Positions 52,788 through 61,777 of a stretch of 64,000 nt of DNA are shown here, one piece after another (the first letter of the stretch is position 1; the number at the start of each line of letters is the position of its first letter). Location: the NCBI RefSeq assembly GCF_001426375.1, contig NZ_LMEO01000011.1, positions 1 through 64,000 of the forward strand. Direction: 5' to 3'. Origin of the DNA: Paenibacillus sp. Root444D2 (GTDB taxonomy: Bacteria > Bacillota > Bacilli > Paenibacillales > NBRC-103111). The position numbers and the translations under genes were made by a program. The notes beneath the pieces are model-generated. The model was not told the DNA's origin. It did not search any database and worked only from the letters and a program-made list of their open reading frames with translations.

Positions 52788-53639
52788 TTACAAAGCTCCT
52801 GCATCTCTAGCTGAATAAAACGAAGGGTAGATTGGCCGATAGTTTAATTCTTCCCTGATGCGTGTCGTATCTACGATCATATCCCATGGGTTGAACTCTT
52901 GCTGCACGGCATCTGATAAATGGTTGTCAGTAAGACCATGAAGACGAAACAGTTCTTCAACAGTGATGGAATCATCAGCAACGTTATAAATGTGGCCATC
53001 TATTCCATGCATGCAGGCGGCAAGCAGCAAAGCTTGACTTACATCCGCATGGTGTACCATATGAAGCCGTTTGGCGAGGTTCCATTTGCTCATTATTGGA
53101 AGAAATTCTGTGACATGGGGATCATGTTCACCATAGACAAAACCAAACCGCAGAATACGAAGCCCCAATCCCTTCTCATGATGAAGACGGAGCAAAGCTT
53201 CTTCTGCTGCGGCTTTGGTCTGAGGATAAGGGAATTCAGGACGTAATTCATCCTCTTCACGGTTCGGTCTGTTACGAGCTCCAGCTCCAGAACCATACAC
53301 TAAATTGGTGCTCGCAAACACAAATCTTGGAACTTCTGCATCTAAGGTTGCTCTTGCTAAAGCAATGCTGGCATCGAAGTTTGACAGTTTCGCCGTAGCT
53401 TCATCTACACCACGAAACTGAGCGGCCAGGTGCACTACGACGTCAATGCCTTGCAAAGCAGTTGCGAGACTTTCCGTCTGTAAAAGATCACCTTCAATAA
53501 TCTCAACGCCTAGCTGTTGAAACGTACTCGCCTTTGAAGCATCTCGGATCATTGCTTTAACGTTATGCCCGTGCTGCAGCAAACGTGGTACAAAGCGGCT
53601 TCCTATTTTTCCTGTTGCCCCAGTTAAAAAAACATTCAT
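52788..53639 (-). CDS. NAD(P)-dependent epimerase/dehydratase (extended SDR)
   Basis: A 283-residue protein with NAD-binding TGATGKIG at 7-14, GDLL, VVHLAAQFRGV, and the catalytic Tyr-Lys pair in YPQTKAAAEE. FASTNLVYGSG is in the usual serine position. Members are sugar-nucleotide epimerases or general reductases. GGAGG precedes the ATG. It diverges from the XRE/MmyB-like gene, which may regulate it. Confidence 0.87.
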   Translation of the reverse strand: MNVFLTGATGKIGSRFVPRLLQHGHNVKAMIRDASKASTFQQLGVEIIEGDLLQTESLATALQGIDVVVHLAAQFRGVDEATAKLSNFDASIALARATLDAEVPRFVFASTNLVYGSGAGARNRPNREEDELRPEFPYPQTKAAAEEALLRLHHEKGLGLRILRFGFVYGEHDPHVTEFLPIMSKWNLAKRLHMVHHADVSQALLLAACMHGIDGHIYNVADDSITVEELFRLHGLTDNHLSDAVQQEFNPWDMIVDTTRIREELNYRPIYPSFYSARDAGAL

Positions 53640-53755
53640 TTTCGATTACCTCCTCGGTTTTGTCAATGCTATACTAACGTATTACAGAAACTGGAATCAG
53701 CTGCCTTCCTGTGTTAAACGTAGGATTGGCAGTGTCAGGATAGGGGGAGCAGCCA

Positions 53756-54612
53756 ATGAAAGAGTTTTCTTCCAGCTTATCGCTGGGTGAGTTTTTGCGG
53801 GCACGCAGAGAACGTCTTACTCCAGAGGAAGTTGGGTTGCCGTCTTATGGTCGGCGTCGAACGCCCGGGCTTCGGCGTGAAGAGGTGGCCCAACTTGCCC
53901 ATATTGGAATTTCATGGTATACCTCATTGGAGCAGGGAAGAGAAGTGAATCCATCTGAGGAAGTATTAAATAGTTTAGCGGGAGCATTACGATTATCCGT
54001 TGATGAGTGCCGCCATCTCCATATGCTTGCAATGCCATCAAAACTGGAGGTAGAAGAGGATCAAGAAGTGAGTACCGGGTTGGAGCAAACGGTGAGGGCT
54101 CTTGAACCTAATCCAGCTTTCATTTTGGCAAGAGGTTGGGATATATTGATGTGGAATCGAGCGGCAGAACTTGTATTTCGACTACCGACATTCTCAAAGG
54201 ATTTGCAGCCGCGCCCAAATTGGTTGAGACGTTTTCTGACGGATTCGTCTTTACAAAAGAATAATTTGGATTGGGAAGCTAAAGCAAAGGTCATGATTGC
54301 GCGGTTTCGTGCGGATTACCCACTTTCTCACAGGATGAAAAGCTTAAGGGGTTAATTGAGGATTTTATGGAGACAAGTGGATTATTTCGTTCTGTTTGGC
54401 CAAAACATGATGTTCAGACCGTCGCTGACTGCCACAAACGATGGAACGATCCCTTTATTGGGGAGATGGAATTTGAACATGTGACCTTACAACCACCGAG
54501 CAATCCGGAACTTAAAATTATGATTTATACCGCATCACCGTCTACGGCTGAGCGATTGAAAACGTTACTGGGTCGGAACATTCCAAATGAAGAGAGAGAT
54601 GTTTTTTTATGA
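53756..54612 (+). pseudogene. XRE/MmyB-like transcriptional regulator, frameshifted
   Basis: The N-terminal helix-turn-helix (LGEFLRARRERLTPEEVGLP, TPGLRREEVAQLAHIGISWYTSLEQG) is at ~8-60. A MmyB-like PAS-fold ligand domain follows (NPAFILARGWDILMWNRAA), continuing in the other frame (LIEDFMETSGLFRSVWPKHDV ... TASPSTAERL). The frames join near 54320, where one base appears to be missing (CCA CTT TCT CAC AGG versus ACT TTC TCA CAG GAT). As written the protein stops at 54355, losing about a third of its ligand domain. Its last codons overlap the next remnant (ATGA). Confidence 0.82.
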
Positions 54613-54748
54613 GAAAAGTTGTCATGTTTAACAGTGTTTCAATTGATGGTTATTATGCGGGCCCGAACGGAGAATCGATTGGTTTATACATGACCCCGAA
54701 GTCGATAAAGCCGCACATGAGATGATGAATCCTGACACATCCCAATAA
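54609..54748 (+). pseudogene. RibD-C/dihydrofolate reductase-like remnant
   Basis: From the ATG at 54609 it reads RKVVMFNSVSIDGYYAGPNG, then after a two-base slip near 54678 DWFIHDPEVDKAAHEMMNPDT, which is the start of YyaP/RibD-C-type reductases. Frameshifted, and the remaining ~120 residues are missing. It overlapped the regulator gene by ATGA, so the intact pair was an operon. Confidence 0.75.
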
Positions 54749-54775
54749 ACTGAACCAACATAAAATCCCCTTAGT

Positions 54776-54800
54776 AGCCGCTAATATTGCGGCTTTTATT
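54776..54800 (+). terminator. Terminator downstream of the RibD-like remnant
   Basis: AGCCGC and GCGGCT pair around TAATATT, followed by TTTATTTATTTT. Confidence 0.75.
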
Positions 54801-54869
54801 TATTTTCTATGAATCAAAGGCTTTATGTTAAAATGTGGATATATGAATCAAAGGTGGATGTGCACTCAA

Positions 54870-55607
54870 ATGGAGAACTGTTCGAATATCATGGGAATTC
54901 CAGTTCCTAAAATAACAATGGATGATACCGTTAAATTGATTAGTGAGGTTATCACGGAGAAAAAAACAGAACTGTTTCATATTGTTACGCTCAATCCGGA
55001 GATCACCATGTCTTGTCAACACGACCAACAGCTGCGTTCCATTATAGACGAGGCCGATCACCTCACAGCTGACGGAATCGGAATCGTCATGGTATCGCGT
55101 TTAAAAGGGAATCCCTTGCCCGAGCGTGTTACGGGTTGTGACCTTCTAGTCAAATTGCTTGAGACTGGAAATCGAAACAATTGGTCTTTTTACCTTCTGG
55201 GAGCGGATGAAACGACTAGTAAAAAGGCTGCCGAAAATATCAATAAGACATACCCCAATGTATCGGTTCTGGGAAGACATCACGGTTTTTATGATCAGAT
55301 GGAAGAGGCACAAATTATTGAAGAAATAGAAATATTGAGTCCCGATGTCTTAGTTGTTGCTCTAGGGGCTCCAAAAGCTGAACGTTGGATTTATAAGTTT
55401 AAGGAAATGCTCAATGTTAGAGTAGCTATTGGCGTTGGAGGAAGTCTTGATATCATCGCTGGAAAAGTGAAACGAGCACCTACCATTTGGCAAAAACTAC
55501 AGCTGGAATGGCTGTTTCGATTAGTAAATCAACCTTCAAGATGGCGGAGACAATTGATTTTGCCTCGTTTTGCTATTAGAGCGTTGTTTTTTAAAGAAGA
55601 AAGCTAA
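54870..55607 (+). CDS. WecG/TagA/CpsF-family glycosyltransferase
   Basis: About 245 residues. Conserved motifs are VTLNPEITMSC, DGIGIVMVSRLKG, ERVTGCDLL, FYLLGADE, and ALGAPKAERWIYKF with GVGGSLDIIAGKVKRAP at the end. TagA-type enzymes add N-acetylmannosamine to undecaprenyl-PP-GlcNAc in wall teichoic acid linkage synthesis at the inner membrane face. Starts at 54825, 54843, 54858 and 54870 share the frame; 54870 is chosen because AAAGGTGG lies 12 bases upstream, though 54843 is not excluded. TATGAATCAAAGG occurs twice just upstream (54806, 54842). No other teichoic acid genes are near. Confidence 0.88.
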   Translation: MENCSNIMGIPVPKITMDDTVKLISEVITEKKTELFHIVTLNPEITMSCQHDQQLRSIIDEADHLTADGIGIVMVSRLKGNPLPERVTGCDLLVKLLETGNRNNWSFYLLGADETTSKKAAENINKTYPNVSVLGRHHGFYDQMEEAQIIEEIEILSPDVLVVALGAPKAERWIYKFKEMLNVRVAIGVGGSLDIIAGKVKRAPTIWQKLQLEWLFRLVNQPSRWRRQLILPRFAIRALFFKEES

Positions 55608-55756
55608 GTATATTGTAGTATTGTACATTTCCATATTAGATGGACTGCCCATTCAAGAATTTCAGCGAAGCGAAGGTGCTGCTCAAGTCTGTTTCTTTCA
55701 AGCCGATCGAGGACCACTAGCAGGATGTTTACCTTTCGATTTCGCACCTCGACTAA

Positions 55757-56302
55757 AATAAATATCAGTATGATTTTGGATACGATTTTTCGGAAGGGCT
55801 CGGAAGAGTGAAGATTGGCGATAAATTCGGTTTTATCGATAAATCGGGAACAACCGTGATCGACGTGAAATACGACGAAGCTTTGGATTTCCATAATGGA
55901 TTAGCTCCGGTTAAAGTCAGTGAGAAATGGGGCTATATCAACAAAAGCGGAGAGTGGGAGATTCAGCCTCAATATGAAGATGCGCAGCCATTCTCGGAAG
56001 GTCTTGCCGCCATTCAAACAGGGAGTAAATGGGGCTTTATTGACTACAAAGGGACTCTAGAGATACAACCTTCTTTTGATAAAGCAAAGTCATTCACAGG
56101 AGGCCTGGCAGCCGTTCAAGTAGGTGATTGGAAATGGGGTTATTTGAATAAAAAAGGAGAGTTCCAGATAAAACCGGCTTATTACTTGGCAGAGCCTTTC
56201 ACAGCCGGAATTGCGAATGTTCGTGTCGGCTGGGAAGGAGAAGGCCCGGATTCAGGATATATCGACGTAAATGGGAACTACATATGGACCCTTAGCAGAT
56301 AA
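55757..56302 (+). pseudogene. WG-repeat protein, N-terminally truncated
   Basis: The frame is open from 55757 and reads YQYDFGYDFSEGLGRVKIGD, then four to five WG repeats of ~35 residues (KFGFIDKSG, KWGYINKSGEW, KWGFIDYKGTL, KWGYLNKKGEF). The repeats run on upstream of the first possible start (GTG at 55808) and there is no ribosome site, so the 5' part is missing. If translated from 55808 it would be 164 residues. The 150 bases before it, after tagA, contain no recognisable gene. Confidence 0.65.
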
Positions 56303-56390
56303 GAGTTCGAAATAGATCCAATAATTATTTTGATTAGATAAAGAACAACTTTCTATTGAACAAAGAACGAGAGTTATATTTGAAACAAGG

Positions 56391-56423
56391 AAGGTAGCCG
56401 TTCAGAGGATGATCGGCTGCCTT
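56391..56423. terminator. Stem-loop between converging genes
   Basis: AAGGTAGCCG pairs with CGGCTGCCTT (one G-T). The T tracts are weak on both sides, best on the minus strand, where it follows the SDR gene. Confidence 0.45.
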
Positions 56424-56428
56424 CTTCG

Positions 56429-57256
56429 CTATGATAAATATTCGATCAACTGCTCGTGGTTTATTTGGAGTTCTTTCGGCAAGGGATTATTGGTTAAAAG
56501 AGAATTGTAATATTTTTCGGGAATGACTGAGGAAAAAGTCTCCTGCATTAATTCTTCGAATACTACATCCTTATAACCCCAACGTGTCAAAAGTCTTTTC
56601 AAAAATTCGGAATGAAGCATGATATCAGTAGTCCCAAGGTGGAAAATGCCCGTCAGCCCTTGTTCCATTAAATAGGTAATTTGCATCGATAATAACTGAT
56701 CTGTGTTCCGGGTGGAATACAAATTCGTATAGATCTTTATTGACTCTTTGTCTTTAAGCTGTTGTCTCAATTCATTAGTTCGCGGTGTGTTATGACCAAA
56801 AATGGTTGGAATCCTAACGATGGTAAGTTTGTCGAGTAGTATTTCAGCCATTACTCTTTCGCAGTCCACTTTAAATTGTCCATAATCACTGGCAGCGCGG
56901 GGAGGATCCTCTTCGAAATGAGGCGAATCTGTACTCGCATCAAACACGTTGGAGGTGGAGCAAAAAATCATTCGACCACCTGTATTTCTTAAGTAGTCAG
57001 CAGTTTGAATATGGAACTTAAGCTGCTCTTCAAAATCTCCGCGCAAAGCCATAACTACGAAATCGGGATTGACTTCCGTTAAAAACTTGTCCAGTAAATC
57101 AAGATCACCTATCGGAAGATGAATAGTGCGATCCGAAGGTAAAAATGTCGGTTTACTCAGATTATAACTTCCATAAACATCATGATGATTACCTGTTAGA
57201 GTTTTAGTTAATGCCTTTCCGATTGTTCCGCTTACTCCGAAAATGATGATTTTCAT
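56429..57256 (-). CDS. NAD-dependent SDR protein (RmlD/dTDP-4-dehydrorhamnose reductase-like)
   Basis: A 275-residue protein starting IIFGVSGTIGKAL (NAD-binding GxSGxxG) with IGDLDLLDKFL and VVMALRG following. MIFCSTSNVFD and SDYGQFKVDCERV give Ser and the Tyr-xxx-Lys equivalent (YGQFK). The C-terminal part (GIFHLGTTDIMLHSEFLKRLL) resembles sugar-nucleotide reductases. AAAGGAG precedes the ATG. Isolated gene; substrate unknown. Confidence 0.82.
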   Translation of the reverse strand: MKIIIFGVSGTIGKALTKTLTGNHHDVYGSYNLSKPTFLPSDRTIHLPIGDLDLLDKFLTEVNPDFVVMALRGDFEEQLKFHIQTADYLRNTGGRMIFCSTSNVFDASTDSPHFEEDPPRAASDYGQFKVDCERVMAEILLDKLTIVRIPTIFGHNTPRTNELRQQLKDKESIKIYTNLYSTRNTDQLLSMQITYLMEQGLTGIFHLGTTDIMLHSEFLKRLLTRWGYKDVVFEELMQETFSSVIPEKYYNSLLTNNPLPKELQINHEQLIEYLS

Positions 57257-57342
57257 TTAGCCTAATCTCCTTTGAGGATTTGGAGAACCACTAACTCGAT
57301 TGTAACATAACAATGACATGTGAAAACATCTATGGCAGGTGA

Positions 57343-57483
57343 GGAAAAAGAAAGAATAACAGTGTTAGCGTCATAGGTGCTCTCAATTTAGGTGTAGAAT
57401 ACTTGAATCCGATTTTTACTCATCCTTATCATGCAGCGCGTCACCCATCCAAACAAAATCTGCATGATAAGTATACGAAATGA
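57343..57483 (+). mobile_element. Possible IS630-type transposase remnant
   Basis: The frame reads GKRKNNSVSVIGALNLG, resembling the start of the DDE domain of IS630-family transposases (usual GxRxxxxVIGAL), then diverges (IFTHPYHAARHPSKQNLHD) and stops. No terminal repeats or start codon. The rest of the 57257-57607 gap shows only a hairpin. Confidence 0.35.
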
Positions 57484-57559
57484 CGCAACGTTAAAGTGGG
57501 AACAAAGGGCACGCTTATGGCAACGTAGTGAAGACTGGATAAACCAACGATGATGAATC

Positions 57560-57596
57560 CCACCCTCAAGCTTAATCTTGGGGATGGGCTTTTTTG
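57560..57596 (+). terminator. Plus-strand terminator-like hairpin
   Basis: CCCACCCTCAAG pairs with CTTGGGGATGGG (G-T wobbles), followed by C and T6. No intact plus-strand gene precedes it; it may belong to the decayed sequence upstream. Confidence 0.6.
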
Positions 57597-57607
57597 GCGT
57601 TTTGGGA

Positions 57608-59032
57608 TCAAAATCGTCGAGCGATATCCGAAAGAAGCCTGACTCCATCCCGCAGTTGCCCCTCATTGACGAATGAATAGCTTAAACGGATCCAAGATTT
57701 CATCTCTCTAAGAGGATCAAAGATGATACCCGGAACAAAAGAGACCGATTGCCGGACGCTTTCTTTCAAAAGCTCTTCTACAGGAAGTGCTTCGGGAAGC
57801 TTAAGCCACAAATTGAAGCCTCCTTTTGGACTGACCCAACTCCATCCGGTAGTGGATAATTCCTCCTCCACAATTTCTTTTCTGATTTGAAGGGCGATGC
57901 GCAGCTTCTCCAAATGTTGCCTAATCCGTTCTGACTCGAAGTAGTGTAGAAAAATTTTCTGGTTAACCAAAGGAGTTCCGTTATCAGCCAACGATTTTGC
58001 GGTAATGAGTGGTTTTATAACGGACGGACGACCGATGACGACGCAAATGCGTAGTCCTGGTGCCACATATTTACTGAAGCTGCGGAGATATACAACCCAA
58101 CCATCTGTATCGTAAGAAAAAATAGGCTGAGGAGGCGGCTGGTCAAAATACATCTCGTGAATGGCATCATCTTCTATTAGTAAACAGCGATATCGTTCAG
58201 CTAGCTCGACAAGCTGCTTACGTTGGTCTGAAGGAACCGTATACCCTGTGGGATTATGAAAAGTAGGATTCATATAAAAAATACGGGGTCTATGCTGTTT
58301 CATTAGCATTTCGACTTTCTCCAAATCGTAGCCTTTGGGGGAAATGTCGACAGGAATAAACCGTGCACCCTGTTGGCGGAAAATATCAAGCGCGGCACTA
58401 TATGTTGGCCTTTCTACCAAGATAAAATCCATCGGTCTGATGTATACCCGAGAAATTAAATCAATTGCCTGCTGCCCTCCGGTCGTTATCAATAGATCGC
58501 TTACTGTCAGTTGAATACTGTGATGGCGTTTCATGTACTGGCAAAGGAATTCACGCAGTTCTTCATCCCCTTGTACACTGGAGTAGGTTCCCATTAATTT
58601 CGGATAGATGTCGAAAACTTTCTTAACATATTCAGATAGATAAAGATTCGGCAGTAAATTGGGATCGATCAATGATTGGGAAAATTGATAAACAACGGGT
58701 ACCTGTTGAATTTCGGATAAGGAGTTTTTCAAATGGCCGGAAGAGGTGATAGGGCTTCTATCCGTATACTCGGAAATAACATGTTCCGTGAAGTCAGGAC
58801 TTACATAATATCCCGATTTCTCCTTTACATAGACCTTATCGTTTTGTTTCAGCAACTGATACGCTCGAAACACTGTTAGCCGGTGTACCCGGAGCTCTTG
58901 GGCGAGCAGCCTAATCGAAGGCAGCTTGTCATGTGCCTTTAACTCTCCACGCTCGATCCTGGTGATGATATAATCGTACGTTTGTCTAAAAAGTAGTTTG
59001 GTATCATTCGTCAATGAGTGTATATTCTTCAT
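57608..59032 (-). CDS. MocR-type regulator (GntR DNA-binding domain fused to aminotransferase)
   Basis: A 474-residue protein. Residues ~10-75 are a GntR winged helix (LPSIRLLAQELRVHRLTVFRAYQLL), and ~110-470 a class I aminotransferase-like PLP domain with TGGQQAIDL, NPTFHNPTG, DDAIHEMYFD, the PLP lysine in LRSFSKYVAPGLRI and a final RLSYSF arginine. MocR proteins use PLP plus an amino compound as a signal. It diverges from an EamA exporter, a common target arrangement. GAACTAGGTATG precedes the start. Confidence 0.92.
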   Translation of the reverse strand: MKNIHSLTNDTKLLFRQTYDYIITRIERGELKAHDKLPSIRLLAQELRVHRLTVFRAYQLLKQNDKVYVKEKSGYYVSPDFTEHVISEYTDRSPITSSGHLKNSLSEIQQVPVVYQFSQSLIDPNLLPNLYLSEYVKKVFDIYPKLMGTYSSVQGDEELREFLCQYMKRHHSIQLTVSDLLITTGGQQAIDLISRVYIRPMDFILVERPTYSAALDIFRQQGARFIPVDISPKGYDLEKVEMLMKQHRPRIFYMNPTFHNPTGYTVPSDQRKQLVELAERYRCLLIEDDAIHEMYFDQPPPQPIFSYDTDGWVVYLRSFSKYVAPGLRICVVIGRPSVIKPLITAKSLADNGTPLVNQKIFLHYFESERIRQHLEKLRIALQIRKEIVEEELSTTGWSWVSPKGGFNLWLKLPEALPVEELLKESVRQSVSFVPGIIFDPLREMKSWIRLSYSFVNEGQLRDGVRLLSDIARRF

Positions 59033-59078
59033 ACCTAGTTCACTCCTTTATTCACTTATTATATATCAAGCTTTCGCA

Positions 59079-59125
59079 ATCTGTTCTGCTATCTTGCATC
59101 TGTTCTGTTACCTTCCTTGTATAAT
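59079..59125 (+). promoter_or_regulatory. MocR-type direct repeats and promoter of the exporter gene
   Basis: ATCTGTTCTGCTA (59079-59091) and ATCTGTTCTGTTA (59098-59110) are direct repeats 19 bases apart. The second overlaps the weak -35 region before TATAAT (59120-59125). Direct repeats at the -35 are the known target layout of MocR activators. Confidence 0.7.
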
Positions 59126-59148
59126 ACATATCAAGAGGGGGAACATCC

Positions 59149-60087
59149 ATGATTATTTTCAATTATTTGCTCGTATGTCTCATTTTTGGAACAACTTTTT
59201 TAGCGATTAAGGTAGGTGTCGATGCTTCAACGCCGCCTTTCTTCTCCGCGGGAATTAGGTTCTTCCTTGCAGGTTTGATATTGTTCTTTTGGATGGTATG
59301 GAAGAAAAAGGCCAACTTATCGTTGTTAATTCACAAAGAAATGCTGCTAACAGGAATAGGTTTGACTTTCGGCACATTCTCTACATTGTACTGGGCTGAG
59401 CAATATGTCTCATCCGGCTTCGCTGCCGTTTTATCGGCTACGGCTCCAATGATGATGCTTGTGCTGCAAACACTTGTCCTGCGGCAGAAGACATCGGCAC
59501 GATCTGTATTCGGCTGCATACTAGGATTCGTAGGAATTGTATTGTTATTGCTTCCACACCTTACAATAACCGCTAATATAAGGTGGATAATCGGTTGCGT
59601 CGCGATTTTGGTGGGGCAGATCTTCTATTCCTCGGGTGCCTTATATTCCAAAAGGGTCATTCAACGATTCCCACAAGCATCGCCCATTGCGCTTAACGCG
59701 GCTCAGATGATTTATGGAGGCCTGCTGCTTGTTATTCTGTCTTTATTCACGGAACACGTGGACATGAAGAGTATGCTGACAACAAAGGCGATCGGATCAC
59801 TTCTATACTTAATCGTTATCGGCTCGATGGTAGGACATAGTCTTTTCTATTGGCTCGTCGCCAAAACGAATCCTGTCTTTCCGACTACATGGCTCTATAT
59901 TTCGCCGACGATTGCTCTCACTTTCGGAGTGCTATTTTATGGCGAAACGATCACTTGGGTATCGGGAATAGGGGTGATAACCATTATTACTGGAACAGTT
60001 TTTGCCAATCTGGACAGCTTGAAACAATTGATCAATAAGAGAAGAATAGACTCAATACCCGTTAGACAGGCTAAAGTATTAGACTGA
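59149..60087 (+). CDS. EamA-family (DMT) exporter
   Basis: A 312-residue protein with ten membrane spans in two five-span EamA repeats (NYLLVCLIFGTTFLAIKVGVDASTPPFF; GSMVGHSLFYWLVAKTNPVF). It probably exports a metabolite, perhaps an amino acid or amine, under control of the divergent MocR protein. AGAGGGGG lies nine bases before the ATG. Confidence 0.88.
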   Translation: MIIFNYLLVCLIFGTTFLAIKVGVDASTPPFFSAGIRFFLAGLILFFWMVWKKKANLSLLIHKEMLLTGIGLTFGTFSTLYWAEQYVSSGFAAVLSATAPMMMLVLQTLVLRQKTSARSVFGCILGFVGIVLLLLPHLTITANIRWIIGCVAILVGQIFYSSGALYSKRVIQRFPQASPIALNAAQMIYGGLLLVILSLFTEHVDMKSMLTTKAIGSLLYLIVIGSMVGHSLFYWLVAKTNPVFPTTWLYISPTIALTFGVLFYGETITWVSGIGVITIITGTVFANLDSLKQLINKRRIDSIPVRQAKVLD

Positions 60088-60201
60088 AGAGACCGTCGAT
60101 TCATTCATCCAGTCTTACTCTGCATTGAGGTGCTAAAATCGGTATCAATCGTCATTTATGCTCATTGCTGGATGATTGAATCCATATTCACATTTGAATG
60201 A

Positions 60202-60387
60202 TGTTGTATAAAGTGTAACAATTACTGCTTAAATCTTGCTTCTCAACCTTAGTTGTTGCACAATGTACAACAATTTTGGAGCTATACAGGCCATTTCGCA
60301 ACAGATGGGCTCGAAATGTTGTACAATCTGCAGCTTTGAGTTGAAAAATAACCACTGGGCATGTGAATTGTTGTAATAAATACAACA
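60202..60387. repeat. Array of TGTTGTA/TACAACA dyads
   Basis: Within the 490-base gene-free stretch four related sites occur, starting with TGTTG at 60202, 60254, 60317 and 60369 (spacings 52, 63, 52). The best are TTGTTGCACAATGTACAACAA and TGTTGTA-ATAAA-TACAACA, near-perfect dyads; the others are half or degraded. The regular spacing suggests a diverged ~115-bp duplication holding two sites each. No gene recognised in the stretch. Confidence 0.55.
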
Positions 60388-60512
60388 TTGATAACCGCTA
60401 TAGCCCAACTACCAAATGTTGAATCTGGTTAATGCAATGAAAAGAGCAGGTGCAAAATGCATTCTGTTCTTTTTTATTATAGGAAAGGGCTAAGTTCTTG
60501 TCCTCTGACACA

Positions 60513-60540
60513 AGAAAAAAACCACCCTATTTGGTGGTTA
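60513..60540 (-). terminator. Terminator of the marR-MFS operon
   Basis: On the minus strand AACCACC and GGTGGTT pair around AAATAG, followed by T7. Confidence 0.85.
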
Positions 60541-60580
60541 ACGAATAAAAAAAGTGACTAGATAAATTTACTTAGATTAT

Positions 60581-61777
60581 CTATTTAATTGTGGTAGGGC
60601 TTGGCTTAAGGGGAGAAGCTATTTTTCGATGATAAAGCCCGTAATACAGAATGGCAGAGCACGCGACAACCATGCCAGCTATGAAGTACATCGTATGGTA
60701 ATTCGTTCTCGAAGCGACAGCGCCAAGTACATAGGAGCCAATCCCATATCCAGAGTCGAAAAGTAAGAAATACGTGCCTGTCGCAAGCCCTCTGCGGTGA
60801 GTCGGCGCGGCTTGAATAGCGATGGTCTGAAAGCTGGGAAGCATCGCCCCGAATCCAAGGCCCAGCATACCACCTGCAATTAAAAATAGGACAGGGGATG
60901 ACGCTATGCTTAGGGTTATCATCCCTGATGTGAAAAGGATGACTCCAGGATATACTAATAAATGAGGACCTGAACGATCAAACCATTTACCTGTAAAGGG
61001 TCTGGATAAAACAATCATCAATGCGAAGACCATGAAGAAGTAACTCGCATACGTATCCAACCCGATGGATTTAGCGTATACCGAAAGAAACGTGGTAATA
61101 GCTCCATAAGAAAAGGCCAACACACTGCCTGCCAAAGAAATTGGCAAAGCCCGCGGCTCAATGAACTTTCTCCAACGAGACTCGGATTGTATGCCCACTT
61201 TAGTAATAGCTTTAGGAATACGAATGGTCACTCCCAACAAGAAAGCAAGAAGCGCGAACACAATGCACACTCCAAATAGAAGACTATTATTGTGAGTCTG
61301 CATAATGGTTAGCCCCAGAAATGGACCCACAACCATAGCTAAGCTCATGAAAAGGCTGAAATACCCAATTCCTTCACCTTTGCGGCGATCAGGAACAAGC
61401 TCGATGGCAACTGCACCTGCAGCCGTTGTCGCCATCCCGAAACCTATGCCATGAAGAAACCTTAAGCCTAGCAAAAAAGTATATTGATGAACGAGTGGAT
61501 AAAGAGCCGTACAAATCATAAAAAGCGCCAATGAAAAAAGCACAATCTTTTTCCGGTTCCATTCATCCATCCACTTACCGGTTAAAGGCCGTAAAATGAC
61601 AGTTGAAATAATAAAGACGGTCATGACCAGACCAATCTGCTGTTGTCCACCATGCAATGTATCAGTAACGAAGATTGGCAGCGTGACGGCAAGGATGTAA
61701 AAAGTCATAAATAAAAAAAAGCTGCTGAAACAGACAGCAACAAAATTACGATTCCACAATTTCTGATTCGTATTCAC
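60581..61777 (-). CDS. MFS-family drug or metabolite exporter
   Basis: A 398-residue transporter with 12 membrane spans and the major-facilitator loop motif in GKWMDEWNRKKIV (between spans 2 and 3) and its repeat GKWFDRSGPHLLV. The GTG at 61777 has GGAGG seven bases upstream and overlaps the MarR stop codon (GTGA); the ATG at 61804 would lie inside marR. Co-transcribed with its likely repressor, which points to efflux of a toxic compound. Confidence 0.9.
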   Translation of the reverse strand: MNTNQKLWNRNFVAVCFSSFFLFMTFYILAVTLPIFVTDTLHGGQQQIGLVMTVFIISTVILRPLTGKWMDEWNRKKIVLFSLALFMICTALYPLVHQYTFLLGLRFLHGIGFGMATTAAGAVAIELVPDRRKGEGIGYFSLFMSLAMVVGPFLGLTIMQTHNNSLLFGVCIVFALLAFLLGVTIRIPKAITKVGIQSESRWRKFIEPRALPISLAGSVLAFSYGAITTFLSVYAKSIGLDTYASYFFMVFALMIVLSRPFTGKWFDRSGPHLLVYPGVILFTSGMITLSIASSPVLFLIAGGMLGLGFGAMLPSFQTIAIQAAPTHRRGLATGTYFLLFDSGYGIGSYVLGAVASRTNYHTMYFIAGMVVACSAILYYGLYHRKIASPLKPSPTTIK

